Positions 1 through 9,875 of a stretch of DNA of 26,710 bases are shown here, in pieces (position 1 is the first letter of the stretch; each line of letters starts with the position of its first letter). The position numbers were made by a program, and so were the translations under genes. The stretch covers positions 70,016-96,725 of the forward strand of contig NWUY0300004017.1 in the NCBI GenBank assembly GCA_004151065.3, in the 5' to 3' direction. This stretch comes from Larix sibirica. Taxonomy: Eukaryota; Streptophyta; Pinopsida; Pinales; Pinaceae. The notes under the pieces are model-generated. The model was not told the DNA's origin and did not search any database. It saw only the letters and a list, made by a program, of their open reading frames with translations.

Positions 1-557
1 CTTGGGAGAGAGAATTTCGTACTAGCTGGAGAAGAAGACTGTTTTGGGGTTTCTACTTTTGGAAGACATTTTCCATTCTTCTGTTTTATGACTGTACTCT
101 GATCTCAGGATTATCATCTCTATACCAAGGTTGTTGGGTTTTTTCCCATTTGGGTTTCCCAGGTTAAACTCTGTGTTGTTGTTTTGTGCTTTGTCTTTCT
201 TCTAGTGATCATGTTTATGCAATTGAANATGCTATGAATGTATGAAATTTAACAAATGCATCTCCCAGAGCAATGCTAAAAGCAGAAAGATGATAAGATC
301 TAAAATCCAAAATCCGACTAGGGACTATCCAGTAAATGTTTAGCTAAAGAAGGATAAAAAAGCTAAGAGAGATTATAAGACAAGGTGCTGGTACAGTAGG
401 AGAGTGCTGAAGGCTGAAAGACTGAAAATTCCTATACTAGAAAAAAAATTAAATAAATAAACCTAAATAGCTAAGTCAAATCTATCAATTTATATGAAAT
501 CAATAGCGCTATGCCCAGTACAAATATCAAAATGCCCAGTATAGGTATGGAATTTAC
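1..557 (-). other. Start of ATG1 intron 2
   Basis: This stretch follows the donor GTAAAT at 557-552. I looked on the minus strand for the next kinase exon, which should carry the HRD catalytic loop, and did not find it. The sequence is AT-rich with no recognisable coding potential or repeat. One ambiguous base (N) is at 228. Exon 3 must lie to the left of the window. Confidence 0.7.
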
Positions 558-675
558 CAAGTTGGATCATAAAATGTCTGGCAACAGCTTCTGGAAACCT
601 TCCATAACGTTGAATATGTGCAGCTAAATCACCACCCGTACAATACTCCAAGACAATAAAAATTCTACCAGATTC
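558..675 (-). CDS. ATG1: ATG1 autophagy Ser/Thr kinase, exon 2
   Basis: This 118-bp exon continues the kinase N-lobe for 39 residues plus one base. It begins ESGRIFIVLEYCTGGDL, where IVLEYC is the hinge strand of the ATG1 family, and continues to RHFMIQL in the following helix. The AG acceptor is at 677-676 (TGACAG), and the exon opens in phase 0, matching the phase-0 end of exon 1. The donor is GTAAAT at 557 and leaves phase 1. In known plant ATG1 proteins the order is an N-lobe ending near DMIE or DIIE, then a short loop, then LVLEYC, so the two exons join without gap or overlap. The catalytic HRD and DFG segments are not in the window and should lie beyond its left edge. Confidence 0.9.
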
Positions 676-994
676 CTGTCACATAAGTCAGCACATATTT
701 GAAACTAAGTAGACAATATGGCAAGAGCTCAACCAAATGTAACATGGAAGCCAGTCAATGGTAATTTCAGATTACACCAACAGCTGTGTTGTTCAGGCCA
801 GTCTGAATTACACTTGGCCCTTAATAGTTAATACATTAAATCTTTTGCAATGTATATTAGTATATCCAAAATTTGAAAAGAAAATGCCCAAGATCTATTT
901 AATTGAAAACATATATGCTTTCAACAAACATTATCAGCGCAAAACCATAATGCATCCTAAAAGGATTATTGTGGGCAAAAAATTACTCTACAAG

Positions 995-1345
995 GATAGG
1001 TTGCAGGGTTGGAAAAGTTGCAGTTAGGGAAAGTTGTGAGTTAAAAATGTTGCAGTTTCAAAGAAGTAAAAAGAAGAGAAGATTGCAAGAACCACAATAT
1101 CAGGTTGTGGGCCTGAGGAGGCCATGCAAATTAGGTTGCAGGCCATCAGGTTGCAGAAGTAATGGAACACCACAAGGTTGGGGTGCAGACCCTTGTGATG
1201 TACTCCAACATTACGTTACAGGTAAAGAATGTTGCAAAAGATGGAAAGACACTGGAATTACAGGTAAAGAATGTTGCCAAAGATGGAAAGACACTGGAAA
1301 TACAGGTAAAGAATGTTGTAAAAGATGGGAAGGCAGGAAGAAAGG
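995..1345. repeat. Minisatellite, 42-bp unit and degenerate GGTTGCAG motifs
   Basis: Three near-identical 42-bp units begin at 1218, 1260 and 1302, each starting ACAGGTAAAGAATGTTG. The third is partial. From about 995 to 1165 there are degenerate short motifs around GGTTGCAGG and GTTGCAG. Because 42 is divisible by three, the array stays open in several frames. One gives 14-residue repeats around GKECCKRWKDTG, another gives QVKNVAKDGKTLE. I regard these frames as by-products of the repeat and not a gene. Confidence 0.75.
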
Positions 1346-2942
1346 TCTCTGGTTCATTGAAAGGATTGCAGGATTGGTGTATAGCAAATACGAACACAGA
1401 ATAGGATGAGATGGAAGCAAAAGAGGAATTGAAAGAATTGTGATGGAAATTGAAGAAATGGAAGATAAATGATTTTGTAATTATAATCTATAAATATCAA
1501 ATACTAAGCCTCTCAATGAAGAATGTGCAAGAGCCAAGTATTGTAATTTGTTTGTGCTCCAATTAATGAAAAATTGAAGGATGTTTTTGCACTTTGAATC
1601 TTGGTGTTTTGGGTAATGGTATTTGCTTTGTTGCATGGACTGTTATTTGAATTGTTAAATGCTGTGATTTTGCGCACATTCTATATATGGATCTGCCTTG
1701 AACAAGTTAAGGATAAGTGTTTAATCTCCAAATGGCTAAGCAATTTGATGATCAAACATTTACTTCTGCTCATGTAGCAGAAGAGTAACATGGGTAAAAA
1801 AGAATGATTTGAACAGAATTATGTTAATCACATCTAAGTAGTCAGATCTTGTGGATTGACAAATGCCAAGGGGAGTGACCTCGAAATCCTGGGGCTAGCT
1901 CAAACCATCTGGGCCCTCCAATTCCATGCATGCAAGACTGGACATAGTGGGGAAGATAATAAAACTTTATTCAAAATTCCAATTAATGCAAGATACAGAC
2001 AACAGACGATGTATCATCGTTGCTAGTCCAGGGCAAGGTGACATGATGCATTGTAGGACCTGATGTTATCATGACTATTGTGCCAGGCAAGATAATATGA
2101 TGCATTGTTGACCTGATGATAATTCACTCTCTATACATCAACCAGAGATAAATTAATGGGACAATAAAGATCTCCATACAACCCATTCAATGTTGATGTT
2201 TCTCCAGTTAGCAGCACCGGTCAGACATTCTCCCAGATTGTTCATGCTGATTTGACCAAGGGGGAATGGTACATTCACCCATGGGGCCATGCTGATTTGG
2301 CCAGGGGTGAATGGCCCAGGAGGAGAGCAGTCTTTCTTTCATTAGCCTGAGTCACATGGCTTGGGGAGATTGGCCCTCGATGCTCTCCATCCATGCTTTG
2401 GGATGGAGTGATCTATTGTATATAGACGCTAGAGTAGGTTTGACTTGTTTATTTGATAGGGGATTTCATCCCCTTGTGGAATATACAAGTCTAGTCTAAT
2501 GTCATGTAGGCTCTAAGTGGCTTCTTGGGATGAGGGGCTATTTAGTGGGTCTATTCAACATTAGAGCTCTATACATAGATTGATGTGCATGTGAGGAGAT
2601 GGACATCATCATCATCAAGGCTCATCATCAGCTTTTCTAAGAGAAAGAAGAAATTCCAACAATAAAGAGGTCGACAAGTAAATTCAACATTGAAGTGGTC
2701 AAAGGAACAAGTCGGCCCTAACAGAGAATTAAAAGAGGATGTGAACATGTATTAATAAGAGGAGGAGCCTCTTCATTTCATCATCCAACCCGTCCAAGTC
2801 AAGCATCTCATCTATAGCGCATGAACAAGAGGACGGCTAGGGTTTCCTCATGAAGACACATATGATCTAGAGTTTCCTCATATTGGCGCATCTCTTGAGA
2901 TCTAGGGCTTCTCCATCTTGGCACATATTTACTATGACCAGT
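1346..2942. other. Non-coding intron stretch with internal repeats, possible LTR remnant
   Basis: I see no coding homology here. Around 2035-2120 two imperfect copies of an ATGATGCATTGTNGACCTGATG motif occur. At 2248-2310 CATGCTGATTTGNCCA appears twice with GGGGAATGG-type sequence after it. At 2835-2925 three degenerate copies of CTAGGGTTTCCTCAT with CATTTTGGCGCAT-like spacers follow one another. Such leader-like repeats often lie in LTRs of plant retrotransposons, but no terminal repeats or coding domains were found. Confidence 0.35.
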
Positions 2943-3338
2943 GAGGTGATGGGGTACTACAGAGCAACTCCAAATTGCTCTGCTATCAATCTATAGCATA
3001 CCTGGAATGACTTCCTTGGCCATCAGTGCTATCCACAAGGTTTCTTTGCCCTGTAAACAATCTAAGAGGCCAAATTTAACCTCTAACAACAATACAACAG
3101 AGAATTCATATGCAAATATAAAACAGCAACAAAAATAACAACCCATGTTATGAATTCTTTCATTACTCCTTATACTGACTTTATGAGTACAAAAAATCAT
3201 TCCACAAGAAAATAGTCATGAATACTTATCTGCAAATAAAGCCATGTCAACCAAACTGATTGCTAACAAGCAATTTTCCACCCAGCCATAGGAATCAGCT
3301 ATGGAATGCACTCCCAAGCCATACCATGATACCACCAG
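2943..3338 (-). repeat. LTR-like direct repeat, copy 1, with primer-binding-site-like motif
   Basis: This block of about 396 bp is clearly homologous, in the same orientation, to 3420-3798. Shared landmarks are GGGGTACT, TTGCTCTGCTATCAATCT, CCTTGGCCAT, ATGAATTCTTTCATTAC and CCACCCAGCCATAGGAATCA. On the minus strand TGATAGCAGAGC (within 2980-2995) matches the common plant initiator-Met primer-binding site TGGTATCAGAGC at 10 of 12 positions. It follows a TATAGA that could mark an LTR end. The retroelement reading is inference. Confidence 0.4.
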
Positions 3339-3419
3339 AAATGATACACTCCTTCCTATCTGACTATGTTTTATGATCTGAGATTATCTAGCATACCTGA
3401 CCCCCTCATTATCACTGAT

Positions 3420-3798
3420 GAGGTAATGGGGTACTGCAGAGCAACTCCTAATTGCTCTGCTATCAATCTGTAGCATATCCAAGATGCCTTCCTTGGCCAT
3501 CCAGCATTATTCACAAGGTTTCTTTGTCTCGTAAACCTCTAACAACAATAAAATAGAGAATTCACATAGAAATATAAAAAACGGAAACAGAAATAACAAA
3601 GCATATTATGAATTCTTTCATTACTTGTTATACTCACTACATGAGGAAAACAATAAATCATTCCACGAAAAAATATTCATTAATACGTATCTGCAAATAA
3701 AGCCATGTCAACCAAACTGATTGCTAATGAGAGATTTTCCACCCAGCCATAGGAATCAACTATGGAATCCACCTCCAAGCCATACCATGATACCACCA
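3420..3798 (-). repeat. LTR-like direct repeat, copy 2, with primer-binding-site-like motif
   Basis: This is the second copy of the 2943-3338 block, offset by 477 bp at its start. On the minus strand the sequence reads GCTACAGATTGATAGCAGAGC, that is, a TACA ending followed by two bases and a primer-binding-site-like motif at about 3456-3467. This is the arrangement expected at the inner edge of a 5' LTR. A 9-bp inverted repeat GCAGAGCAA/TTGCTCTGC lies beside it. No gag or pol sequence follows. Confidence 0.4.
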
Positions 3799-4809
3799 AA
3801 GCAAAGGAACCCTCCTACTGGGCTCTAAGATCACTCAACCCAACCTATTACTCTAATGACAAGACAATCTATTTACTACGTAGCTGTTCAGGCCCTCTTC
3901 CAGCACTCAGACCAGCCATGGCACTCTCTTCCACCACCCCACACAACATGGAAGACCCACTCTTTCTCTGCTCAACAATCCCTCAAAGTGCTCTTCCCTC
4001 CCAATGCTCTTCAGTGTGTGCAGAAAGAGACCAATCTGTTGTCCGCCTTCTGGTAATAACTTGGGATAGAAAACACTTGGCCTCTAACAATCAATGAACA
4101 GCAATCACAGGGTTGCAAGTCTGAAGGTCTTGCCTCAGCTACGTTGGACATTTCAGGCATGGTATTTCTCTCCAACCATCATATTATTTTCCATGCTTTC
4201 AGCAGCAAGCTTCCCCGACCTCTGTGGGCTCTTACCAGCTACACGCACTTAAAAACTTCTGCCATTTACAACCATCATAACAGCCATGAAAAACAGGAAG
4301 AAACATCTCCATAGCGTAGAAGCTTGCCTCCCTCCATGCCCGCCAATAGCTGAATAATCATATTGGTAGAATATGCATGAAAAAGACAATGGAATACATT
4401 TTCCTGCATGAGACTCTCTGTCTTCCCAAGGTACTTAGTTCAAACTCCATACCCTCAAGTCAAAGATTGATAGAAAGGCTCTAAGGAAGCATGGGTAAGA
4501 AAGGATAGTACTTCCAAATGACAATGACCAGGCCAGATCAGCCAAAAACTCCCCTTTCTCTTCCCCTCTTGTGGTATCATAGTCACTTCGCTCCCTCAAA
4601 CAACCATTTTGGTGGATAATATTATTATGCATCTTCCTCTTTACATGTTTTTACATATACCCACCACTTGGACTCCTGAGCATTCACTAGTGGGGCCTTG
4701 GCCTTGAGCTCCACACTACACACTAGGAATGTTTACAATACAACGGGTAATTACAACTCAGCCAACATGGCTTGACTTCCATCTCATTAACCACATCATG
4801 TAATAAAAC
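3799..4809. other. No recognisable feature
   Basis: Short open frames occur on both strands, the longest at 3762-4097 on the plus strand. They are low-complexity, rich in Ser, Pro and Thr, and resemble no family I know. No tandem repeat, transposon terminus or splice-bounded exon was seen. Confidence 0.4.
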
Positions 4810-5694
4810 ATGATTTATTACATTACAATTCAGCAGTCAAAACTGGGATATTACATTTTAATGGAAGAGAACTGGTTCATCATTAACGGGCAAAGAGCCA
4901 TAATGGCAGACTTAATGGAATATTACAACCTGCAGGGGTTCATTCAAGGGCTACACCAGTTGAGCTTCTTAAGCATTTGTTGGGCCTTCTATCTGCATGT
5001 CTTTTTGTTTGCTCTGTTTGCTGGAAGCCCAAGTGCAAGCAAGAAGTCTAAGTCATGAGAACTGCATCTGTCTATCTACTTGGAATTGTTTGGAAGATGG
5101 ACAGCAGCAAAGGAAAGGAACCAGAGGAAATGGAGGAACCATGTCATGGCCCGTGCAGAGGTAGGCATAGAAATTGCAAGGCTACCTTCCGCTCTGGGTC
5201 AAATCCTCCAACTTACAGGTTCCAAATTTCAGCAATGGCTGGAGTGGAAGCCTACAACAGCAAATTCTTAAATGAGGTTGAGAGAGAAGTGGAGGAAAAT
5301 GAAGTCAGAGTAAGAGAATGCAGGGGCTATGAAAATTTTAATGGCTATGACTGTTGAAGCCAGAGAAAGTCAGTACTCGGAAATTTTAAGTAGATACTAA
5401 ACTGGACGCTCTCAGCAATTGGCGATTCCCAACAAACTCAATGAATTGGACAAAAAGTATGAGCACCTAATAAATGCAATCTGGATCAGTAAAGAACAAG
5501 AAGAAGAAGATGGTCCTGCTATGACAAAGGCAGAGGACCCCAGAGGATCACTGGTAACAATGGAGCAGACAGAGGAAGCTGAAGACAAGGGAGGGGAATC
5601 ACCTCCCACTTTCATTAAAGTTGATTCAACCTCAAGCTTTGAGGACTATCCTCGGCCCTCAATCATTCCAGGTTTTGTTACTCATGTTTGTTGA
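4810..5694 (+). pseudogene. Unrecognised decayed reading frame
   Basis: A single plus-strand frame stays open for about 885 bases except for four stops: TGA 5056-5058, TAA 5269-5271, TAA 5311-5313 and TAA 5398-5400. The segments between read as protein. The first (to 5055) contains a hydrophobic stretch, LSICWAFYLHVFLFALFAG. The second is basic and contains RKWRNHVMARAEVGIEIARL and LTGSKFQQWLEW. After 5401 comes a helical segment (NELDKKYEHLINAIWISKEQ) and then an acidic tail rich in E and D. It ends at TGA 5692-5694. I do not recognise the family. It could be a captured host gene or a transposon ORF. All four stops could arise by C-to-T change of CGA or CAA. It lies antisense inside ATG1 intron 1. 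Confidence 0.55.
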
Positions 5695-5715
5695 TCTGGC
5701 TAGTTTTCATGCCAA

Positions 5716-5771
5716 GCTTGCTTGGCTTAGATATAGGCAGATATACCTTGCTTGGCTAGATATAGACAAAT
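5716..5771. repeat. Imperfect tandem repeat, two units
   Basis: CTTGCTTGGCTTAGATATAGG and CTTGCTTGGCTAGATATAGA occur in succession just downstream of the decayed reading frame. It is a short local duplication with no evident function. Confidence 0.5.
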
Positions 5772-6127
5772 ACAGTCTCTGTTTTAGTTCTCTATGACGG
5801 AAATTCTCAGATCAACAACTTATTAGTTTTTGAAAATTGCAGCCCTGTTTCTTCTGGTAGCAGAGCACAGCCTGACTGTACTTCTTTTTGTATATCATTA
5901 ATAGAATTAGTAGATAAATTACAAGAAAAAGGTGGATTGCACCTGCAAATCTAAGTGATCGAAGAAAATTTTCCAAATAAACTGGTTGATTGTATTGCTA
6001 AAATGATAAGAGATTACAAATGAGGGGGGAAACACTATTTATACCAAAAGGAAGTAAAACCCTAACTTAAAGCATAAGTTACTAAAAAGCATAGATGCAC
6101 TAACACAGATATGGATAAGGGATAGGC

Positions 6128-6256
6128 ACTGATATGACATATTTCAGAAAAAGCTGGATATGATATGACAGGCAATTTCAGAAAAGGCCGGATATGATAT
6201 GATGGACAAATGACAAATACAATATATATAACAAGCAAATGACAAATACAATATAT
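6128..6256. repeat. Two short tandem duplications
   Basis: TTTCAGAAAAGCYGGATATGATATGA-like units occur twice at about 6140-6201. Immediately afterwards CAAATGACAAATACAATATA occurs twice. They lie just before the SINE-like element at 6262. Confidence 0.55.
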
Positions 6257-6261
6257 ATACA

Positions 6262-6409
6262 TGTCAATTGGGTCTAGCCCGAGTGGTTGTAGGATAGAGT
6301 TTTATCCTCCACCACCCAGGTTCTATTCTTGTAAGTGACATGTTGAGCTCATAATGAGTATATTGTTGTAACAACTTCAAGCCATGTTGTTGACCCGACT
6401 TGTGCCCAG
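6262..6409 (+). mobile_element. tRNA-like SINE segment A, copy 1
   Basis: The stretch GTCAATTGGGTCTAGCCCGAGTGG resembles an internal RNA polymerase III A box. CCCAGGTTCTATTC about 45 bases later resembles a B box with one mismatch to the consensus GWTYRANNC. A related segment at 12648 shares GTCAATTGGRTCTAGC, the B-box context and the following GTGACAT. In both places a second SINE-like segment (B) follows in the same orientation. The sequence cannot fold as an intact tRNA gene, so I call it a SINE remnant. Confidence 0.5.
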
Positions 6410-6429
6410 AAGAATTTAGGGTTTACCCT

Positions 6430-6750
6430 GGGTACTGTTGCCACAAAAACTAGAACCCTAAATGCAAGGACTCAAAGGGTTCTAGGCTTCTAGCTAAGTG
6501 CAACTATGGAAATATAGTTGTCACCTACAACTACTTCCCTTCACTTTAAGTGGTTGGATGAACCACTAAGGGAGGATTCCCTTAGGGAATACTCCTTAGT
6601 GTAGGATTATCTTTCCTTGCTTAAAGTGAAGGCAACCTTTACTTAGAAGTTAGAAGTTAGGTGACAGTTGTAAAGTTTCCATAGTTGCACTTGGCTAGAA
6701 CCTGTTAGGAGACTTTGCCATAGGGTGCTAGTTTTTGTGGCAACAAGTAC
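6430..6750. mobile_element. Long foldback MITE
   Basis: This is a near-palindromic element of about 320 bp. The terminal inverted repeats TGTTGCCACAAAAACTAG (6436-6453 and, complemented, 6728-6745) match exactly. GTAC flanks both ends, with one extra base on the right. Pairing continues inward: AAGTGCAACTATGGAAA pairs with its complement near 6678-6694, then TTGTCACCTA and CTTCACTTTAAG. At the centre CTAAGGGAGGATTCCC pairs with GGGAATACTCCTTAG. There is no coding sequence. An 8-bp direct repeat GTGCCCAG (6402-6409 and 6771-6778) also brackets the element and could be a target-site duplication if the ends extend further out. Confidence 0.8.
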
Positions 6751-6807
6751 CATCCTTGAAATGAGGGGAAGTGCCCAGGGGTTTTCCTTGGGTGTTGTAA
6801 ATCTAAT

Positions 6808-6825
6808 GTGTGTGTGTGTGTGTGA
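6808..6825. repeat. (TG)n microsatellite
   Basis: This is a short TG dinucleotide run between the MITE-bearing SINE segment A and SINE segment B. It could be the former tail of segment A. Confidence 0.8.
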
Positions 6826-6833
6826 CAGTCAAA

Positions 6834-6988
6834 AGCTCAACCAATTGTTATTAGAGTTGGGCATTTGGCTAGTTCCGCCATTAGGTGCCCAATTTGAATC
6901 CCCCAAGGTTAGGCACACTAGTCTATGCCAACGCATTTACTAGGGATGCCATATGCAAATGCGGAGAAGCATCCCTTGGGTTTTCCCT
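6834..6988 (+). mobile_element. SINE-like segment B, copy 1
   Basis: This segment aligns along its length with 12904-13057. Shared landmarks in order are AGCTCAA, AATTGT, TTGGGCA, TTGGCTAG, GGTGCCC, ACACTAGTCTATGC, TTTACTAGGGATGCCAT and GAAGCATCCCTTGGGTTT. AGCTCAACCAATTG resembles an A box, and AATTTGAATCCCC resembles a B box. The two copies differ by many substitutions and small indels, so the insertions are old. Confidence 0.65.
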
Positions 6989-7328
6989 TGATATTACCAT
7001 GCGACATAAAAAAATCAGATTACCAAGCATTGTTTGTCACTGATCAGTTCTTTTTAAATAATGTTTTCTGGCTATACTAATCAGGATTGCTCTCAAACAT
7101 GCAAAGATGGCAAATGCATATGTATTTTAAGAAATGGATATGAACTAAAAAGGAGAAGACATGTTTTTTTCTGGAATCTGTGTGCATTATACAAATTAGG
7201 ATCGGACCAACTTGTATTAGTGATCTCCCAGAGAAGATTAGGACCAGCGAAGATCCATTTTAACTCCAGATCTATCAAGCAGTGAGATGATTCAAATCCT
7301 TTGAAGTTCAAACGTTCCCTCAAATTTT
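6989..7328. other. No recognisable feature
   Basis: Small open frames on both strands (7061-7285 plus, 7093-7332 minus) show no motif I recognise. No repeat or splice-bounded exon was seen. Confidence 0.4.
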
Positions 7329-7420
7329 GCACTCTAAAAAAGGTTTGCAGCTCAAGGGGTTTGATTCCTTTAGGCGCTTCATAGATCCAGAGTTAAGAGG
7401 ATCTACGCTGGTGGATTAAC
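7329..7420 (+). repeat. Short dispersed repeat, copy 1
   Basis: This segment matches 20809-20900 in the same orientation. Shared landmarks are GGTTTRCARCCTCAAG, TGATCC or TGATTCC, and ATAGATCCARAGTTAAGA followed by GGATCTAYGCT. GTTTGATTC inside it fits an RNA polymerase III B box, so a SINE origin is possible. Confidence 0.55.
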
Positions 7421-7819
7421 ATTTTGCAGTAATGCCTCTTATGTTATTTGGTTAAGAAAGTAGATTATCAGATTTTCCAAAATAAACATTCATCCCATCA
7501 AACTCAATTTTTTTTATTATTGGCTAGTCACATTCTGTTTCTATATTTTCATCAAAACTCCAAACTATCTTTTTTTTAATTTTTTTGTACTTTTAAATTC
7601 ACAATTAAAAGCAATATAAAAAGCTCAGTATCAAAACTATATGCTGTATTGAATCTTGATACACATTTTAATAAATTCAAAATTAATTATAAGTTTTAGG
7701 GTTTAATTTTACAAGTTGTCTCCTACGTTTGTCATGCTATAATTTTATTGCTGTGTCCATGGCTGCATTAAGATACTGTCTGTGGGGCTAATAATTAATT
7801 GCTGGTGTGTGGTATGCAG

Positions 7820-8055
7820 GTGTGCAAGCTGTAGATCCTGCTTTCAGAAGCCAGAAGGTGACTGTCAAAGAAACTGTGTACCCAAAGAGACTGGCTGAGC
7901 ATGTATACAGCAGGACTGGAAAGTGTGTACAAATTCAATCCACAACAACAAAAGGTAAAAACCAGGATTCTGATGGCAAAATAGAGGTGGGCTCAGAGAA
8001 CATCACTGTAATATGTTGTCACTCACAATTGAGGGTGATTATCGCAATGTTGTAA
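7820..8055 (+). pseudogene. HIPP-type heavy-metal domain exon fragment
   Basis: After an acceptor TATGCAG ending at 7819, the sequence reads GVQAVDPAFRSQKVTVKETV, then YPKRLAEHVYSRTGKCVQIQ. This matches the second half of an HMA domain of heavy-metal-associated isoprenylated plant proteins, whose consensus runs GVQSxxPDLKxxxVTVKGxxDPxKLxExVxKRTGKHxxI. The split of the first glycine codon (phase 1) after MKG is, as I recall, a common intron site in these genes. A lysine-rich linker-like stretch follows and then an unrelated tail to TAA at 8053-8055. No first exon with the CxxC metal site and no C-terminal CaaX box is seen. It is most likely a genomic-copy fragment that lies antisense in the ATG1 intron. 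Confidence 0.65.
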
Positions 8056-8750
8056 TCAAACTGTGCTTCAATTATTGATTTATTCAACACCTTCACATTT
8101 AAAATCTTGCACGTACCTGAGTCTTTGTTGGTGCTTGTAGTATGTTATAGGGATAAAAATGATATGCTACATAATGTTTAAATATGATACATAGGTTGGT
8201 GCTGTTATTTGTTCCTCGTAGCAAAAAGCTACAATCAGACATTTCTTCCAGTCACTTAATCCCTCTGAGCTGTGCACTTGCAGTGAAAGGAGAAATATTG
8301 GGCGTGGATGCAGGGAGTTAAAGAGATCCAAGAGACGAATCAAAAGACAAAATTCAGCCTAGAAAAACACTACCCTTCTCAAAGTATCAATCAAGCCTCT
8401 TGGAAGAGAGCTTCAGAGAGCACTCTATGCTCAATCCAGTATTATTTAATTCCCTTCTATAATATTTAATTCTCTCAGTGCGCAATTTTCCCACTCAACA
8501 AAAAATTGCCAATACAATGAATCACAGTTGGACGTGCTGGATTCTGCACTTTGCATTAGGGTTATGGCTTCAGGTTAATTTGCAAAGGTTTATTAGAATT
8601 TAAAAATATATAACAGTAGCAGCAGTAGATACAGAGAATGATGTGAGATCAATATAGAAGAAACTACGAATGAATACACCAACAGCAAGAAAAACCAAAC
8701 TGACCTGAAAAAGTTAATTCGCCACTCTAAATATCCAATCTGAAATCGCT
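8056..8750. other. No recognisable feature
   Basis: This is an AT-rich intron stretch. I found no coding homology, tandem repeat or transposon end. Confidence 0.4.
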
Positions 8751-8860
8751 CAAATAGCTAAAGATGAAATGCAGTATGAAATCCCAAAGAAGATTTAGTG
8801 ATTTTCAAATAGCTAAAGATGAAATGCAGTATGAAATCCCAAAGAAGATTTAGTGATTTT
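8751..8860. repeat. Perfect 55-bp tandem duplication
   Basis: Two identical 55-bp units start at 8751 and 8806, each beginning CAAATAGCTAAAGATGAAAT. The absence of differences indicates a recent event, or an assembly error. Confidence 0.9.
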
Positions 8861-9875
8861 GTTTATGTTTTCACATTCAATTTATATAAATGTCAATATA
8901 TTTTTTATTTAATTGTAAGCCAACATTATATTTATTTTTGTTTATATTATTAGTTAATTTTGTTAGTCGACATGTAACATGTCAGCTTTACAGATGTGAC
9001 ATGTCACCCACCAGGGTTTTAGAAAGCACCTGTCAGCACAATCATGGGAGAAGGAAACTGACAATCGCCACATCCATAAACAGGACAAAGTATGTGCTGC
9101 TAGATGCACAAAGCAATGAGATGGTAAACAAATGGCAATAAGCTTAGGAGCATAACAGGTGCAATTTTTTTCTCAACTTAAAATTGACTATCTTTGCAAA
9201 TCTGTGAGAGAATAATAAACAAGCAGATAGAGAGCAAGAGGAGTGTGTCAAGATAAAGACACTGATATTAATAATCATATCTTCTATACTAGTAGACCAG
9301 AATGCTTCCCCCTAGGTTTTTTGGGGGGCTTTTTAAATTTTTTAAAAATTTTGTTATGCCAAATCATGGACTTTTGGCTGGATACATTTCCTAAATCATG
9401 AAAACATTGAGGAAATGTGCTTGAAACGACCCTGCAAACTGGAACACTGATCCCAGAATCAAATATAACCCTGAAACGTTTCAGGTTCATATCCCTCTAT
9501 TGCAGAATTCAACGGCATTTTAGGCATATCTAGGGGTCGTTTCCAGCAACACAAAAGAAAGTGATGGGGCCTTTAATACATAAAAATAGCCATTTACAAA
9601 TCTTATAATGTGATACTATGAAGGTCTAGGACTAGAACATTATAAGTTATTACAAATCCTGTGCATCCATACAAAATAGCTCATGTAAATGGAGTATAAT
9701 GCCCATTAAAAATGTTGTGGTGTTTCCAGATGTTAGTTGTTAATGACATTTGTAAGGACTTGGAAAAAAAGTTGTGCTCCTGTCATCATCGTTTTATAAA
9801 TTAACATATCGATCTAAATAGAAATGAGACAAAATTAAAATTGTTAGCAAAATGCTAACACACCGATACTAATCA
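8861..9875. other. Non-coding stretch with GAAACG palindrome cluster
   Basis: No coding homology is seen. A perfect 16-bp palindrome CCTGAAACGTTTCAGG lies at 9470-9485. GAAACGACC at about 9423 and its complement GGTCGTTTC at about 9535 flank it. This could be part of a small DNA-transposon remnant, but I could not find matching outer ends. Confidence 0.4.

Noticed and set aside
228-228. N at 228 as a contig join
   Set aside because: Unlike 14506 and 25346, the flanks are not duplicated; it looks like a simple ambiguous base. The same holds for 26561, and 20630 lies at a TA run where no conclusion is possible.
969-1409. 146-codon plus-strand open frame as a cysteine-rich repeat protein
   Set aside because: The openness comes from a 42-bp tandem repeat; other frames and the opposite strand are open over the same bases and no family matches.
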